Shown here one piece after another: positions 11,681 through 22,950 of a stretch of DNA of 64,000 nucleotides. Numbering within the stretch: the stretch's first letter is position 1; every line of letters begins with the position of its first letter. The stretch is from Lojkania enalia (Eukaryota; Ascomycota; Dothideomycetes; Pleosporales). The notes beneath the pieces were generated by a model. It ran no database searches, was not told the DNA's origin, and worked only from the letters and a program-made list of their open reading frames with translations. Where the stretch lies: NCBI GenBank assembly GCA_010094045.1, contig ML986611.1:248001-312000 (forward strand), given 5' to 3'. Position numbers and translations under genes: made by a program.

Positions 11681-13337
11681 AGCGGATTGCGGTATAGAGC
11701 TCCGGCGACGAGTACAATGGACTTCAATGCTGTGAGCATTGGATCTAAAGAAGAGGTTGACTACGGCATAGTAGGAGTTGGTATCATGGGTATGATATAG
11801 GATTGGTACTAGGGGTGTTTGCCATAGATAGTGGAATGCGTTATGCATTTGCTAATACGTAGAACTATAAGTCACAATCCCTATTGAACGCCACTAGTCA
11901 GAATCGTACACAGCGAACCGACTTGTTGTTTTTGATAACCATTCTCTATAGAGAAGCAGTCCCCCTAGGCTAGCTTAACAATCAGCGGACTAGGTGAAAT
12001 ATGTAACAAGACTGTTCTGTGCCCATAAAGCGATGTATTTGAAGACGAAGACATGGTCTTAGACACTGATGCTCTGTGTATAAATCAATCGGGGCCTGCG
12101 TCTACCTTTATATATAGTCCAGCAGAACGTGATACGAAACATTCAAATAGCCCCAAAAGAGGACTGCTACTTAGTTGGGGGGCATCTCATCAATTTGAGT
12201 CTCTTTTTCAATATCGAACCCGTCACCTCAAGCGATCCCTCATCTCTAGAGCGGCTCGCTCTGTGAATGGTCTTTGCCGGTGTAGGTTTGGGCCTTTTTC
12301 GTCAACTATTTTATTTGCCGGAGTTCATAATTTATCAACTAGTGACGATTTTCAGCAGAAATGCCACAATTCTCCTACTAACACTACCAAGAGAAAATAA
12401 ATGAAAGGCCTCGCCTGCTTGTCTTAACCAAAAACGTCTCGTGTATTTTGCCGATGCGTAGGTTAAAGCCGAAGGGTAGCTTTAAGGGAGAGGTAGGGGA
12501 TGCTGATTTAATCAGTGCTGCTATATAATAGCTAAAAGCAGATTTTAGGTGTAGAGTATTACCGGGGTATCCAATTCGCCTGCATAAGTTTATAGAAAAT
12601 AGGGCGTGAGTTTGAGGTTCCACATCAACTATCTAGGTAAATCATTCACAGTAATTTCCTTTGAGGACTGCAAGACATGGAGGTGTGCTTGAGCCTGAAT
12701 TCTTTTCTATCGATTTTGCAGAGATATCCTATCATCTATGAAGGGGATATTGGCATCTAGATGCCACAAGATATCACATAATTCGGCATGAACGTGGGAA
12801 GGCGGAGAGAGTGTCGGTATCTTAGGTGGTCCTTGGAGGCTCGTGAAAGAGCATTAATTCGTCGAAGGTGATTTAAACGTTATGCTTGAGATACTACTGG
12901 CAAGAACCATATCGTCAATTTCGGATCAAGAACTGTTTCGGTAGGGCGCTGGTGTCGCGAATGGAACAAGTGGGGGCTGAAAGTCGATAGCCTTCGAAGG
13001 CGAGGGAGCACGGACCTCGAGGCAACACCGATGACTGAGGTCATCGCCTTCGAGTCCTCATCTCCAATAACTTAGACGGCATTCCTATGGACTACAATCG
13101 CTTTGTATCTAGGAATTCATGGATACTGCCTTGCTCAGCTCATGTTCCTATTGTACGAACTATCTACGCCGCGATTTTTGTCTTATGAAGTAATCCAGCT
13201 CCGCATCTTCGAGTAAACAGGAGTGGTCTTCTACCGTACTTGATCCTCCAACAACGATATGGAAGCTTATCCGACTAAACAAGGCTAGACTGTCATATCT
13301 TAATTTGCGGTGCGGCATCGTTTTCCATCCACCACCC
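11681..13337. other. intergenic with a possible HET-domain trace
   Basis: Mostly non-coding. One short plus-strand stretch near 12053-12090 reads LDTDALCINQSG, which recalls the HET-domain motif W-x-DA-x-CINQ, but no other HET segments can be placed around it. The rest (12600-13337) is upstream sequence of the transcription factor at 13338; no clear TATA box was chosen. Confidence 0.35.
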
Positions 13338-15554
13338 ATGTCCTCGAATACCGCCTCTCCTGACACCTTCCAGGCGACCGCGCCGAATCCTCACGTATCG
13401 AAAACATTTTCGTGCGTCCTTTGCGCCCAGCGAAAGGTCAAATGTGACAAAAGGCCCCGAGGATGCGCGAACTGCACCAAAGCCCGCGTTCCCTGTGTCT
13501 ATAAAACACCACCGCCTCCGCGAAGGAGAAAGAAAGGAGAACGAGAAATCGACACCAATACTAGGCTGAAACTGTACGAAAACGCCCTGCGGAAACTGGG
13601 TGTGAACCCTGCCGATTTGGAAAGAGCCGAGCTTTCCAAAGCTCAGGCTGAAGGAAGTGCGGCCGCAACCAATAGAAGCACAGACGAACCTCGAATCCCA
13701 GACGTGCAGGATGGGAAACCTGCACTGGACGCGGGTGTGCTGGTCGCCCAAGAGGGGAAGTCGGTATATCTCGACAATGCATTGTGGACGAGCTTGAAAG
13801 AAGAGTTTCGCGACTCGAGGGAGCTGCTGGACGAGTCATCTGATGAGCATTCTATGTACGAGTCTCAAGGCGCGACCCGCGAAGCAGTATCCTCCGATGT
13901 AGGTAACTTGCTGATCGGTACGTCTAAGACAACACTCAATCTTCGGACCTTTCACCCTCAACCCGTACAAATTTTCAAATTGTGGCAGACATACCTCGAA
14001 AACATAAATCCTTTGGTCAAAGTATTCCATACCCCCACCATTCAACAAATCATTTTGAACGCTAGTAGCGACCTTGATGCCGTATCAAGGAGTGTCGAAG
14101 CATTGCTATTTGGGATATATAGTATATCGATATCGTCTTCAAGCGATTCAGAATGTGACGCCATTATGGGCGAACCAAAGGCCGTCGTCAGTCAACGATT
14201 CCGCTTCGCTGCTCAACACGCCTTGATCAATGCTAGCTTTCTCAAGTCGAGTGACACTACAGTTCTCCAGGCTTATGTTCTGTTTCTCTTGTCTCTTCAA
14301 AACTTCGATTTGAGGATAATGTGGATTCTTACCGGGGTGGCCTTACGGATCGGCCAGAGACTCGGGCTTCATCGAGACGGAGAGGTGCTTGGGCTTCCAC
14401 CTTTTGAGACGGAGATGCGAAGACGCCTCTGGTGGCAGATTATGTTCTTAGATGGACATTCCGAAAAGCTTGCCGGCACGGCAAACAATTTCTATATGGG
14501 AGACACCAAACGACCCTCCAACATTAACGACAGCCAGTTATTTCCCGGCATGCAAGAGCTGCCCATGGAACACGAAGGTCCCACAGAAATGATGTTTTTC
14601 TTGATCCGATGCCACGTCGGCGAGTTCCTCAAACGCTCCAATTCGCGGTCCAATTTCGACGGCATTTGGAATAAGCTCACTACAGGATCAGTCTCAACTT
14701 CTATCAAGGATAAAGCGATCAATGATCTCATGGATCTATTCGAGCGCAAATTTCTGCAATACTGTGACCCATCCATTCCAATGCATCTTATGTGTTCATA
14801 TCTCGTCAAGGCTATTATAGGTATGATGAAGTTCATGGCGCATTCCACACAGTCTCCCATTTCCGATACCGATTTAGCTCAGTCCGAGAAGGACATGTTG
14901 TTTAATATAGCGATGGAGGTCACATCCTACCAAAACTTGGCGTACACTGAGAAACAGATGCAGGGCTTTATGTGGCATGTAAATATGAACTTCCAGTGGA
15001 AGGCCTTCATATTTCTTCTTAACGAGTTGCGACATCGCACTCATGGGCCGGAAGTTGATGAAGCTTGGAAGACAGTTCGACTCGTATTTAAATTGCATCC
15101 AAGGCTTTCTAGGGAGTTATCTAAGAAAGCGCTCCCTATTGCCTTAGGGAACTTGACTCTGAAAGCATGGGATGCATATACGGCTGCACGGGTTCTTTCC
15201 AAAGGAGAAGATCCACCCTTTATCCAAATATTACGGTCTGAGCGCGTACAGTCGAAAGAGTCAAACGGTACCTCGCCATCCGCCCAACCATTCACTCCGC
15301 AAGTCCAGCCCATGACTTCGTACGGTGATAACTCGAAGCTCTCAACAAATTTCCAACAAGATCTCTTTCCTGATCAATCATTTTCACTTGACCGAACCTT
15401 TGCTGCAAGCTTGGAGACTACCCCTGAACTCCAAGGGTTGCCACCACTTGATATAGAACAGATGAACTGGGATGCTTGGGATAACCTGGTAGCGGATTTC
15501 CAGATACAAGACAATAATGGCGAGTTCTTATCAGGCATTAACTTTGGTGTTTAG
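13338..15554 (+). CDS. Zn2Cys6 fungal transcription factor
   Basis: A single-exon frame of 738 residues. The ATG at 13338 is preferred because it is the first true ATG of the frame; the upstream extension to 13305 uses TTG. Residues 26-53 form a zinc binuclear cluster, C26-C29-C36-C43-C46-C53 (CX2CX6CX6CX2CX6C), which binds DNA with two zinc ions. A basic Pro-Arg linker (PPPPRRRKKGE) and a likely short coiled-coil follow. The central fungal transcription-factor homology region spans roughly residues 205-430 and includes ALRIGQRLGLHRDGE and EMRRRLWWQIMFLD. The C-terminus is acidic and aromatic, typical of activation regions. The protein acts in the nucleus; the target pathway is unknown. No metabolic gene cluster lies beside it. 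It is intact although decayed genes lie on both sides. Confidence 0.93.
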   Translation: MSSNTASPDTFQATAPNPHVSKTFSCVLCAQRKVKCDKRPRGCANCTKARVPCVYKTPPPPRRRKKGEREIDTNTRLKLYENALRKLGVNPADLERAELSKAQAEGSAAATNRSTDEPRIPDVQDGKPALDAGVLVAQEGKSVYLDNALWTSLKEEFRDSRELLDESSDEHSMYESQGATREAVSSDVGNLLIGTSKTTLNLRTFHPQPVQIFKLWQTYLENINPLVKVFHTPTIQQIILNASSDLDAVSRSVEALLFGIYSISISSSSDSECDAIMGEPKAVVSQRFRFAAQHALINASFLKSSDTTVLQAYVLFLLSLQNFDLRIMWILTGVALRIGQRLGLHRDGEVLGLPPFETEMRRRLWWQIMFLDGHSEKLAGTANNFYMGDTKRPSNINDSQLFPGMQELPMEHEGPTEMMFFLIRCHVGEFLKRSNSRSNFDGIWNKLTTGSVSTSIKDKAINDLMDLFERKFLQYCDPSIPMHLMCSYLVKAIIGMMKFMAHSTQSPISDTDLAQSEKDMLFNIAMEVTSYQNLAYTEKQMQGFMWHVNMNFQWKAFIFLLNELRHRTHGPEVDEAWKTVRLVFKLHPRLSRELSKKALPIALGNLTLKAWDAYTAARVLSKGEDPPFIQILRSERVQSKESNGTSPSAQPFTPQVQPMTSYGDNSKLSTNFQQDLFPDQSFSLDRTFAASLETTPELQGLPPLDIEQMNWDAWDNLVADFQIQDNNGEFLSGINFGV

Positions 15555-15834
15555 TGAATATTTGGGCCTTTTTCTCCTATTCGGGAATCCATGTCATGGC
15601 GGGAGGGAGTACGAATGAAAGTTGCCGCTTTTACGAAACCAGGCTCTACTCCATTCTATGCGCTCCTCATGAAACCGAGCACGAGCTGCTGACTCCAATC
15701 TGATTTACCAGCACTCGACCTCTCAACTTTCTACAACGTAGCAGTGACTTTCCCCACAATCGCATGGGTGCTGGACCTTGTTCGAAGGTGGGTGCGCATT
15801 GTTTTTAATCCCCTTATAGTATTGCTAACAATCA

Positions 15835-16605
15835 ACAGTGCACGCGATCTAGTGCTTATTGCGATCTTACAATCACGTTGCATGGATGCATATAAAGTTC
15901 ATGAGGCCATTGCTTGCCATGCTCGACGTTCTTTGCTACGGCCGTGAGCCTTCAGTGTTAATAAGTTATACCCTCATTGCTCTTGTGTCGCTTCCGCAAA
16001 TTATAATTCCATGTCTGCATACCGGGCCCCCCTTCAATATCCTTTTCTTTATCGGAACCAGTTCCGATACTTGAGAAACTAGATTTAGATTAACTTAATC
16101 TAGGAAGCTGAAGATGGCAAAGTGGATCTCCCCAATAATGAGCCAGAAATTGTCAAGCAGTCGATAGATTACTTCTATTCCGGTGAATACTCCCCGGTGT
16201 TGTCGCTAAATATGGCAGCGGCAATCCACATGCTGGCCGCACTGGCAGTTTCCTTCGAGGACTCCCTACTGCAATGAGCCGGCTGTCTACCTTCATCATC
16301 GCTACGACACGGATTATGCAGTCACGTGCAAGAATTTCGTCTGTGCAATATGCCACCCTCCTACAATACGTATCGATAATTCTCCAGAAAACTTCATTGT
16401 CCCCTCGATAATGTGCAAAATTACGGATCGCTATGATGTTAAATATCTTAAGGACATTGCTAAGTTGAAATTTGACCTTGCTTGTAAGAAGTTTTCGAGA
16501 CATAAAGAGCTTGTGGCTACTACTGAGTATACGTTTGCATCGACACCGGATGAGGACATAGGACTGAGGGACTTGTTGTATGATATTGATTATCAAACAT
16601 ATTGA
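15835..16605 (+). pseudogene. BTB/POZ-domain gene, broken copy 2
   Basis: The BTB start reads CDLTITLHGCIYKVHEAIAC near 15860-15915 and stops at 15947. After a probable intron (acceptor before about 16104) the frame continues EAEDGKVDLPNNEPEIVKQS and IDYFYSGEYSP, then ends at a TGA near 16276. Coding resumes with LHHRYDTDYAVTCKNFVCAIC (a Cys/His-rich insert shared with copies 3 and 4), then DRYDVKYLKDIAKLKFDLAC and TFASTPDEDIGLRDLLYDI, to a stop at 16605. The early stops and frame changes argue against function, unless an unusual splice pattern rescues part of it. Confidence 0.72.
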
Positions 16606-16614
16606 GTTCATCAA

Positions 16615-17047
16615 AGAGCTGGGGGTTAAGCTTTTACTTATGAGTCCTCTAGATTAGCCCCGAGTCTTCTAAAGGGTGTAGTGAAGAGTATTAAGCGGGG
16701 ACTATGATTGCTTTTCTGTTATATTCCCTGCTTGGTAGCTTGATCCTTTATTCGAGTATAAAGGCACGGGGCATGAGGAGTAAATGAATTAGGGAGGTAA
16801 TCTCGCGGGTCAATAGGCTCTTGGAATCGCAAAAAAACAAGGGTTCGTGATCGAATCATGTCATCAGGTGAAGCATTGTACACTTCACCTTGTACGGTGA
16901 AAACCCTTGCTACGCCATGATCACCACAGAAACTATATTCTCTCGTGGCTTAGCCCAACCCGTAAAAGCATATATATATGCTATACTCCACTGTTTCTTG
17001 TGCCAACACCTGTCCCACCCACCCACACCAATCCACTCCTGTAACCA
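16615..17047. promoter_or_regulatory. intergenic / promoter of BTB copy 3
   Basis: No coding sequence. A near-palindromic AT element (GCATATATATATGC) at about 16969-16982 could act as a TATA region about 70 bp before the ATG at 17048. It is followed by a pyrimidine-rich leader containing CACCTGTCCCACCC, like the leader before BTB copy 1. Confidence 0.45.
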
Positions 17048-17918
17048 TGACCGAAGCCTATAGTCAACACTTGTTAGAAGTGATGAAGGGCCCGCTTAGC
17101 TCGGGAGAGCTCTCCGATCTCACCATCACGTGCGGCCTGGAGAAGCACAATGTCTACAAACTGGTAGTATGCTACTAATCTGGATTCTTCAAGGGCCATT
17201 GACTTTCCCATTGGCAAAGTATGTATGCTCTATGCAAACGAGACTACAGTTTTCTAATATATCCTAGGAGGCGAAGACAGCACGATCAACTTGCCAGACG
17301 ACGAGCCCGTCATTATGAGCCTCATGAAGTTCATGTGCGAGGGCAAATACAATCTCGGCGTCTCTGACGATTGAGCAAAGTCCAATATCATCATTCGACT
17401 ACCGAACCCAGCTGACTAGCGTTTCGCCTTCAGATTTCCGCACACATGCATCCCAGAGAAGATTCCCGGCCGCATACTCTTTCCCCTCTGTCCTTATCAT
17501 TCTTGCGGCGCCTCATGTGACTACGGCTGCGTCAACTTCTGTAAAAGGTGTTGCTCCAACAATTCCATCAACTTTGACGATCAAGTCGATCACACGGTCA
17601 CATGTTCACCTATTCCGATATGTATGAGATCGTAGATAAGTACCAGGTTGCTAGGTCCAAGGATTTTAGCAAATGCCTATTCTGCCGAGTGTGCGAGCAG
17701 TTTTATGAGGAGCCAGAAGTTTACAGATGCCCTTTGAGCATGTGTATACGACCACACCCGACTCAGATATGGAGCTCCGAGAAATCACCACCTACATCAT
17801 CCCCAAGCACACAGATTCTCTAGTCGAGAACCAAGAGGTTGAGGATTTGATGATGACCCACAAGGGCTTGGCAGTTGGATTGGTGAACACCTGCAACAAG
17901 AGGTCTGCATATGAATAG
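17048..17918 (+). pseudogene. BTB/POZ-domain gene with Cys-rich insert, broken copy 3
   Basis: The start ATG at 17048 opens MTEAYSQHLLEVMKG, then SDLTITCGLEKHNVYKLVVC, and stops after Y at a TAA; the lost reading continues SGFFKGH. A second exon-like segment from about 17270 reads GEDSTINLPDDEPVIMSLMK and ends at a TGA near 17374. A Cys/His-rich stretch at about 17430-17560 follows: FPHTC, then LCPYHSCGASCDYGCVNF, then CKRCC. The C-terminal helical part is in another frame: SDMYEIVDKYQVARSKDF (about 17605-17660), then VYTTTPDSDMELREITTYII, ending at 17918. Multiple stops and a frame change make it a probable pseudogene. The parts are better preserved than in the other copies, so it is the best template for the family's domain order. 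Confidence 0.75.
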
Positions 17919-18214
17919 TGGGAAGATAATAAGCGGGCTCATTCGACATGAATGATCTCTGCATGTTCGGTACATAGATAGCTGGTTTACTCGTGAAATC
18001 CCCAAGTTCCCCCCCTCGTGATTGCCTCCATCCCACGCTCCGAGCTGACTATTAGGCCCGGCACGGCTAACCTAGTGGATCGCTCTAAGTCTATAGCATA
18101 CCCACTTCATGTCTCGACCTTCTCAAGCCAATTCTCTATCAGGGAAACTTAGAAATATCACCGTGGCTTTTACTTACTTCTAAGGTGTTTACTGGATTGA
18201 TGCAACCGCCTTTA

Positions 18215-19182
18215 CTAGCGATGCTGGCTATTTTTCTTCCTCAGCAACCTGACAGAAAAGTATTTGAACTCGACTGGAAGAGTCTCAATTTCCGGGTCCT
18301 TCATGAGCTCCATATGTTCCGAGATTGTCTTGTAGATAGCATTCCGTAGTGCCCCATCATTCTCTGGCGTGGTCGTAGGGGCGTGGTATGCTGCCTTCGG
18401 AAAGCTCTCATCCTTCCAAAAGTAGAGGTAGGCAAGACTGAACTTCTTCAGGATGAAGGCTTTGAGGCCCACAGCAGCGTACTTCTCAACAATCTCGTAC
18501 ATCTTCGAGTGTATAAGTAGCTGATCTGTTGGCCCATTGATAGAAGGTATCCGCGGGCGTTGCAGGTGGAGTTCAAACAGTTGTATCTGCAGTGGTACTC
18601 GAATTGATGATTGGGACATAAACGTCCTGCAAAGCAGGAGTACGAATGCGGGAAAAAGGGTGTACCTAAACAGGTTCAGTTCTTCCCTTTCTTTCCTTCT
18701 CGTTCCGTTTTCAGGATTTGCGGAACTATGGCCGTGGAAAGTTTAGTGTTAGAAAGAATTCATATCCGCCTTCGTATAGGTCCTAGACCAGTAGCTTCAT
18801 TATTGCGGGCTCGTCTTCTGGAAGTTTGATATTGCATCATTGGCTTCATAGGACGATGTTAGCCTTATGTCGGTAAAAAGATCGAGCCACGCCTCAAATA
18901 TCTGTAAAATCCCATCAGCTCATCTGCACCAATACACATACTCCGCCAACAGGGAACCTTATAGCTCGATCGAAGAACTCTGGGCGGTTGCACACGACAG
19001 CTTTGTGGACGATGTACGTATCGTTTCCGCAAGTAATGATGAGATCAGAGTCCTTATTTAACGTTGAGGTGGAAGTTTCCCATTGAGTAGATGAACAAAA
19101 AATAGATACCTAGAAAACGTACCCTTTGACCAATTCCAAAAAATTGGTGGTGAGCAACGACCATGTCGATCGCTTCGGCCAT
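18215..19182 (-). pseudogene. BTB/POZ-domain gene with Cys-rich insert, broken copy 4
   Basis: On the minus strand an ATG at 19182 starts MAEAIDMVVAHHQFFG, and a downstream segment gives SDLIITCGNDTYIVHKAVVC and then PEFFDRAIRFPVG before a likely GTATGT donor. The next exon-like part reads IKLPEDEPAIMKLLV, stop, DLYEGGYEF (around 18790). It is followed by a Cys/His segment FPHSYSCFAGRLCPNHQF and YHCRYNCLNSTC (about 18570-18650). The last part is a good open frame: DQLLIHSKMYEIVEKYAAVG, TTTPENDGALRNAIYKTI, to the stop at 18215. It is the inverted relative of copy 3. A nonsense codon and a frame change indicate decay. Confidence 0.72.
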
Positions 19183-19877
19183 GACTGCCGGATGATTTTG
19201 TGGTGTGTGCTTATGTGGTTTTGTGTTTATAGAAAAACTAAAGTGTTATACTAAAGTATAAATATGAAGGGTAGAAATGCGTGGTGGGAAGGTAGCAAGG
19301 CCGTTACTCACGCTCATGTGGACGGCTAGCTACAAGAAAACGAATCACCCTAGCCGTCGCGTCCCGCTCTTATCCGATCGCCAATTGGTTCTAAATTTAG
19401 AAATTTAGGACTCGCCGCAGCTTATCAACCCGGGATATTGGTAGCATAGCGAGCGCACACTTCTACTTTTAGTCGTCGTACACTACGCGCTTAATGTCTC
19501 TTGATAGCAACTTCTACAGGCTATAATAACCTAACTAAACTTGGGCCGACAACCAAACAATGAATAGAGTATATCGAAATATTCTTAACCGGGGATTCTT
19601 GCCACTATCCTACTCCTAACCTAGCATTCTGCCCCAACACTTTATAGCCAAGATGCCAGTGAATTTGATAGCAAGAGCAACCCGAAGAGTGAATAGGAAT
19701 GACCCGTACAAAACCGCGCACACGAGTATACACCATTAGTCTCATATTCACTAGTACAATTGAGCTATAGTACGCTTTCCTCCTTCCCATCGTTCCACTA
19801 TTTCGGCGTTATAGGTAGGAGCGTCACAAATGGCCGCATCATAGTTATAACCACATTCCTCAAAATCAAGAGCTCGC
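19183..19877. other. intergenic, no supported gene
   Basis: Only short frames. No family features could be recognised. Confidence 0.4.
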
Positions 19878-19960
19878 CCCATGCAGGTAGCATCTTCGAT
19901 CTAGCCATTACCTGTGACAGGGATGGGTGGATATCAGACTCCGCGAAGCCATCAATATAG
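19878..19960 (+). pseudogene. BTB/POZ-domain fragment, copy 5
   Basis: A short stretch reading AGSIFDLAITCDRDGW matches the SDLTITC strand-helix start of the BTB domain in the neighbouring copies. It breaks off at a TAG at 19960, and no further BTB segments are seen downstream. It is best taken as the remnant of one more local duplicate, though a chance match over so short a span cannot be excluded. Confidence 0.45.
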
Positions 19961-21056
19961 CCCAAACGACAGCCTCACACCCTCCGGTAAGCCGAAGACG
20001 GCGTAACCCTTTTCCTTATGGACAATCCAATGACCATTAAGCTACCAATCTAATACCTCTACAATGGAAATTACAATTCCAAGGCTGAGGATGCGCCTAA
20101 TAAGATATAGCCCCCCGTCAATATGAACCAAGCCAGGGACAAACTTGGCGTCGATGGGCTGAAAAGGTCCGTAGCTCAACAAACCTTATTCGCAACAATC
20201 TCTAGCGTGAACGAGCCGTCTAGTCCTCGAGCGCTTTCTTACCTCTTTCTCAAGTTCTACTTAACCCACTTCTTAACTCCGCCTTAACAGTATTCTCTTT
20301 TCTTACGGAGCGTCGCCTTCAATCCCTCCTTAACTACATCATACAACAAGCCAACACGCCTAACACCCCCACATCCTGCCGGCAGAATCTAGAGGGCTAT
20401 ATATAGGAGGGTGAGCATCTCTGCCAGGGGCCGGATTCTCGGTTACAATAAACTAAAACTCTCTTATTCCAATTTAACTCATCTCATTACAACCATCTTT
20501 CCCATCTCATCCCCTCCCACGTCCAGTACCATCTTAAACAGGATATCCTTGTGTCTGAAGTGTAGTGCTTTCCTATTTCGGTCGTTGCATTACAATCCCT
20601 AGCGCGCACGAACATCCCAATCCACCAGCACGTAGCTAAACCATCCATTCTCGTCTGCATCCTATCCCGCTTATGCGCTTATATACCCCCTCCCTGCTCA
20701 TCACTACTCACTGTTATAGTCCAAAGAACACATGCAAAAAGAATTGGTGGAAGCATTCGATTTCTCTACACGGCATCCATTTATCCTCCACCTTAAGAAT
20801 TCGTAAGACAAAAAAAAGATCACGGTGAGATAGATATTCAGACTCATGCCAAACCCAAGAAAACATGTTATCACACCTGGAAATCCCTGTGCCCAATGCC
20901 CCTGACCAGTCCCATATGCCATCGCGATTGTTGATGACAAGCGTCCTGCGATGCGGTATCTCCGACAGCCTCCCTCAATATGCAAACAGGCGAAGATAGC
21001 AGGGTATCATCGCTTCATACAATTACCCATATCAAAACTTACGACTTGTGCAACGT
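19961..21056. other. intergenic and 3' flank of the protease
   Basis: Pyrimidine-rich and low in coding potential. The last few hundred bases belong to the protease 3' flank; a GTAAGT motif read on the minus strand just after the stop codon (about 21037-21042) suggests a possible intron in the 3' UTR. No gene was recognised. Confidence 0.45.
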
Positions 21057-22950
21057 TCACTCGCGAGCGACGCGCTCCTTGAACTCCTCGAAGAATCCCT
21101 CCATCTCTTCAGTAACAAAGTCCTCGATCTCGGCCGTGAGTTTGGAGAGCTTGTCCTCGAGGCGGTGACTGCCGTGGGAGATCTTGCTGCTAGCAGCGGT
21201 GACAGCCTTCTCGAACTCAGCCTCGGCGTCAGCCTCGAGCTCAGACATCGAAGGGATAGTGATAGTGAAGGACTCATCCTCCCGAGCCCTGGCGTTGTAG
21301 CCACCCTTGCTGATGATGTCAGAGTAGTTAGAGCTGCCCCCTCCGTTCCAGGCGAGGATGTTCTTGGTATTGCTTGGAACGTCGCTGAGGGCGCCGTTGG
21401 TAGCGATGGAGATGAGATTAGCCTTGAGCTTCTTGGGTGTGATGTCGGCGACAGCGTAGGCAGAGTCCTTAGCCGGTTGGAGCGAGAGCATGTAGGCCAG
21501 AAGACCAGCAATGTGAGGAGAAGCCATGGAGGTACCAGAGATAGTATTGGTGGCATGTTCGGATCCAATCCAAGTGGATAGGATGTTGAGACCAGGAGCA
21601 AAGATATCGTTGCAGGTTCCGTAGTTAGAGAAATACGCACGCTCGTCTAGGAGAGTGGAAGCACCAACGGTGACGGCGTTCTCCGCAGCAGCGGGAGAGT
21701 AATTGCAGGAGTCGGCGTTGTCGTTACCAGCAGCGACGGCGAAGTGGATGCCGGCATCAACAGCAGCATTAACAGCCATGTCTAAAGTAGTAGACTTGCC
21801 ACCACCCAAGCTCATGTTGGCGGCGCTGCCCTTGAAGCCCTTCTTCTTGCCCTTCTTGGCAGCGGCCACTGCCTCGTTGTGGGCCTGGACGGCGTATTCG
21901 ACACCCTTGACAACATCGGACATAGTGCCGGATCCGTTGGAGCGAAGTACCTTGACCGCGTAGACGTTGGCTTTCTTGGCGACGCCATACTTCTTGCCAG
22001 CAACGGTTCCAGAGCAGTGGGTGCCGTGGCCGTTGCCATCCTCGTCCGCATCATTAGTGGGGATGGTCTTGCCCCAATGAGCACGACCTTCGAAGTCGAC
22101 ATGCTTGATGTTGGTGCCAGTATCAATGACATAGACATCGACGCCCTCGCCGCCATCAGCAGAGTAAAGGTATTTGTTCCAAGTGCCGAAGCTCAAACTT
22201 TGGCGGTGCGAGATACGAGCGAGACCCCAAGGGGCGTTCTTCTCTGTCTCGTGCTCATCCTTGCTCTCCATAGTATGAACAAGAGAGTCCTTCTCAATGT
22301 ACTCGACCTATCATAGCAGGTCATGTTAGCCAAGGTCCAGTGTCGCGTGCTGTGCGGGTACCTGAATAGGCTTGCGTCACGTGTGTTTGGGACGGATTGT
22401 GTGGTGGGTCTACGGAGTAGGTGCGGAGATAAGGCCACGCCTCACAGAGATGTGAGTCGAAGCAACACCGGTAGCAGCAACCACGCCCCAATAGGATGCA
22501 GAGGATGAATAGCGCTCAGAATCGATGCTCCGAGCCTATTCTTGATGTGATAACGGATGGAAAGAGGATGGTACTTACATCAGGATGATTCCGGATCTGC
22601 TCGATGGTCTCGTCGTCAAAGTGACCCGAGTAGCCCATTAGTCCGCCGACGATGTTGTATGTGTGCTTGAGGCCCTCAAAGATCTCAGTTGTAATAGGGA
22701 ACTCGGAGCGCTTCCGTAGCTCCATGCGTTCCTGCTGCCGCGACGTATGAATGCTCTGCACCCAGTCATGGTGGTCTTTGGCATCTTCGTGCTTGACGTG
22801 CTTCTTGAACACGATCATGTACGAGTTGGGCACCTCATGGGCATTCATCGACGAGAGGACGGGAGCGGCATCCTTGTGGATAGTACCAATGTGGAGGACG
22901 GGGGATGCTGCAGCCAGTGCCGGCAGCAGCGAGAGCGGAGTGTACCTCAT
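21057..22950 (-). CDS. vacuolar subtilisin-like serine protease (cerevisin/Alp2 type, S8)
   Basis: Two exons, 22950-22579 and 22307-21057, with a 271-bp phase-0 intron; 540 residues, normal for the family. It is an endopeptidase of the vacuole, made as a pre-pro-enzyme. The signal peptide is MRYTPLSLLPALAAASP; the inhibitor I9 prodomain runs to about residue 135 with the conserved NHPD junction at the splice site followed by VEYIEKDSLVHT. The catalytic triad is visible: Asp186 (VYVIDTG), His218 (DGNGHGTHCSGT) and Ser384 (SGTSMASPHIAGLLAYML), with oxyanion Asn319 (AAGNDN). A C-terminal extension rich in Glu and Lys (ends EEFKERVARE) is usual in Alp2/PepC. Homologues are known fungal allergens (Pen c 18 / Asp f 18 group). 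It shares an 800-bp divergent promoter with the BEACH gene. The start is the ATG that opens the signal peptide. Confidence 0.95.

Noticed and set aside
21032..22316. Large open frames overlapping the protease in other frames (202 and 177 codons)
   Set aside because: They are shadow frames of a GC-biased gene; the true frame has the catalytic triad.
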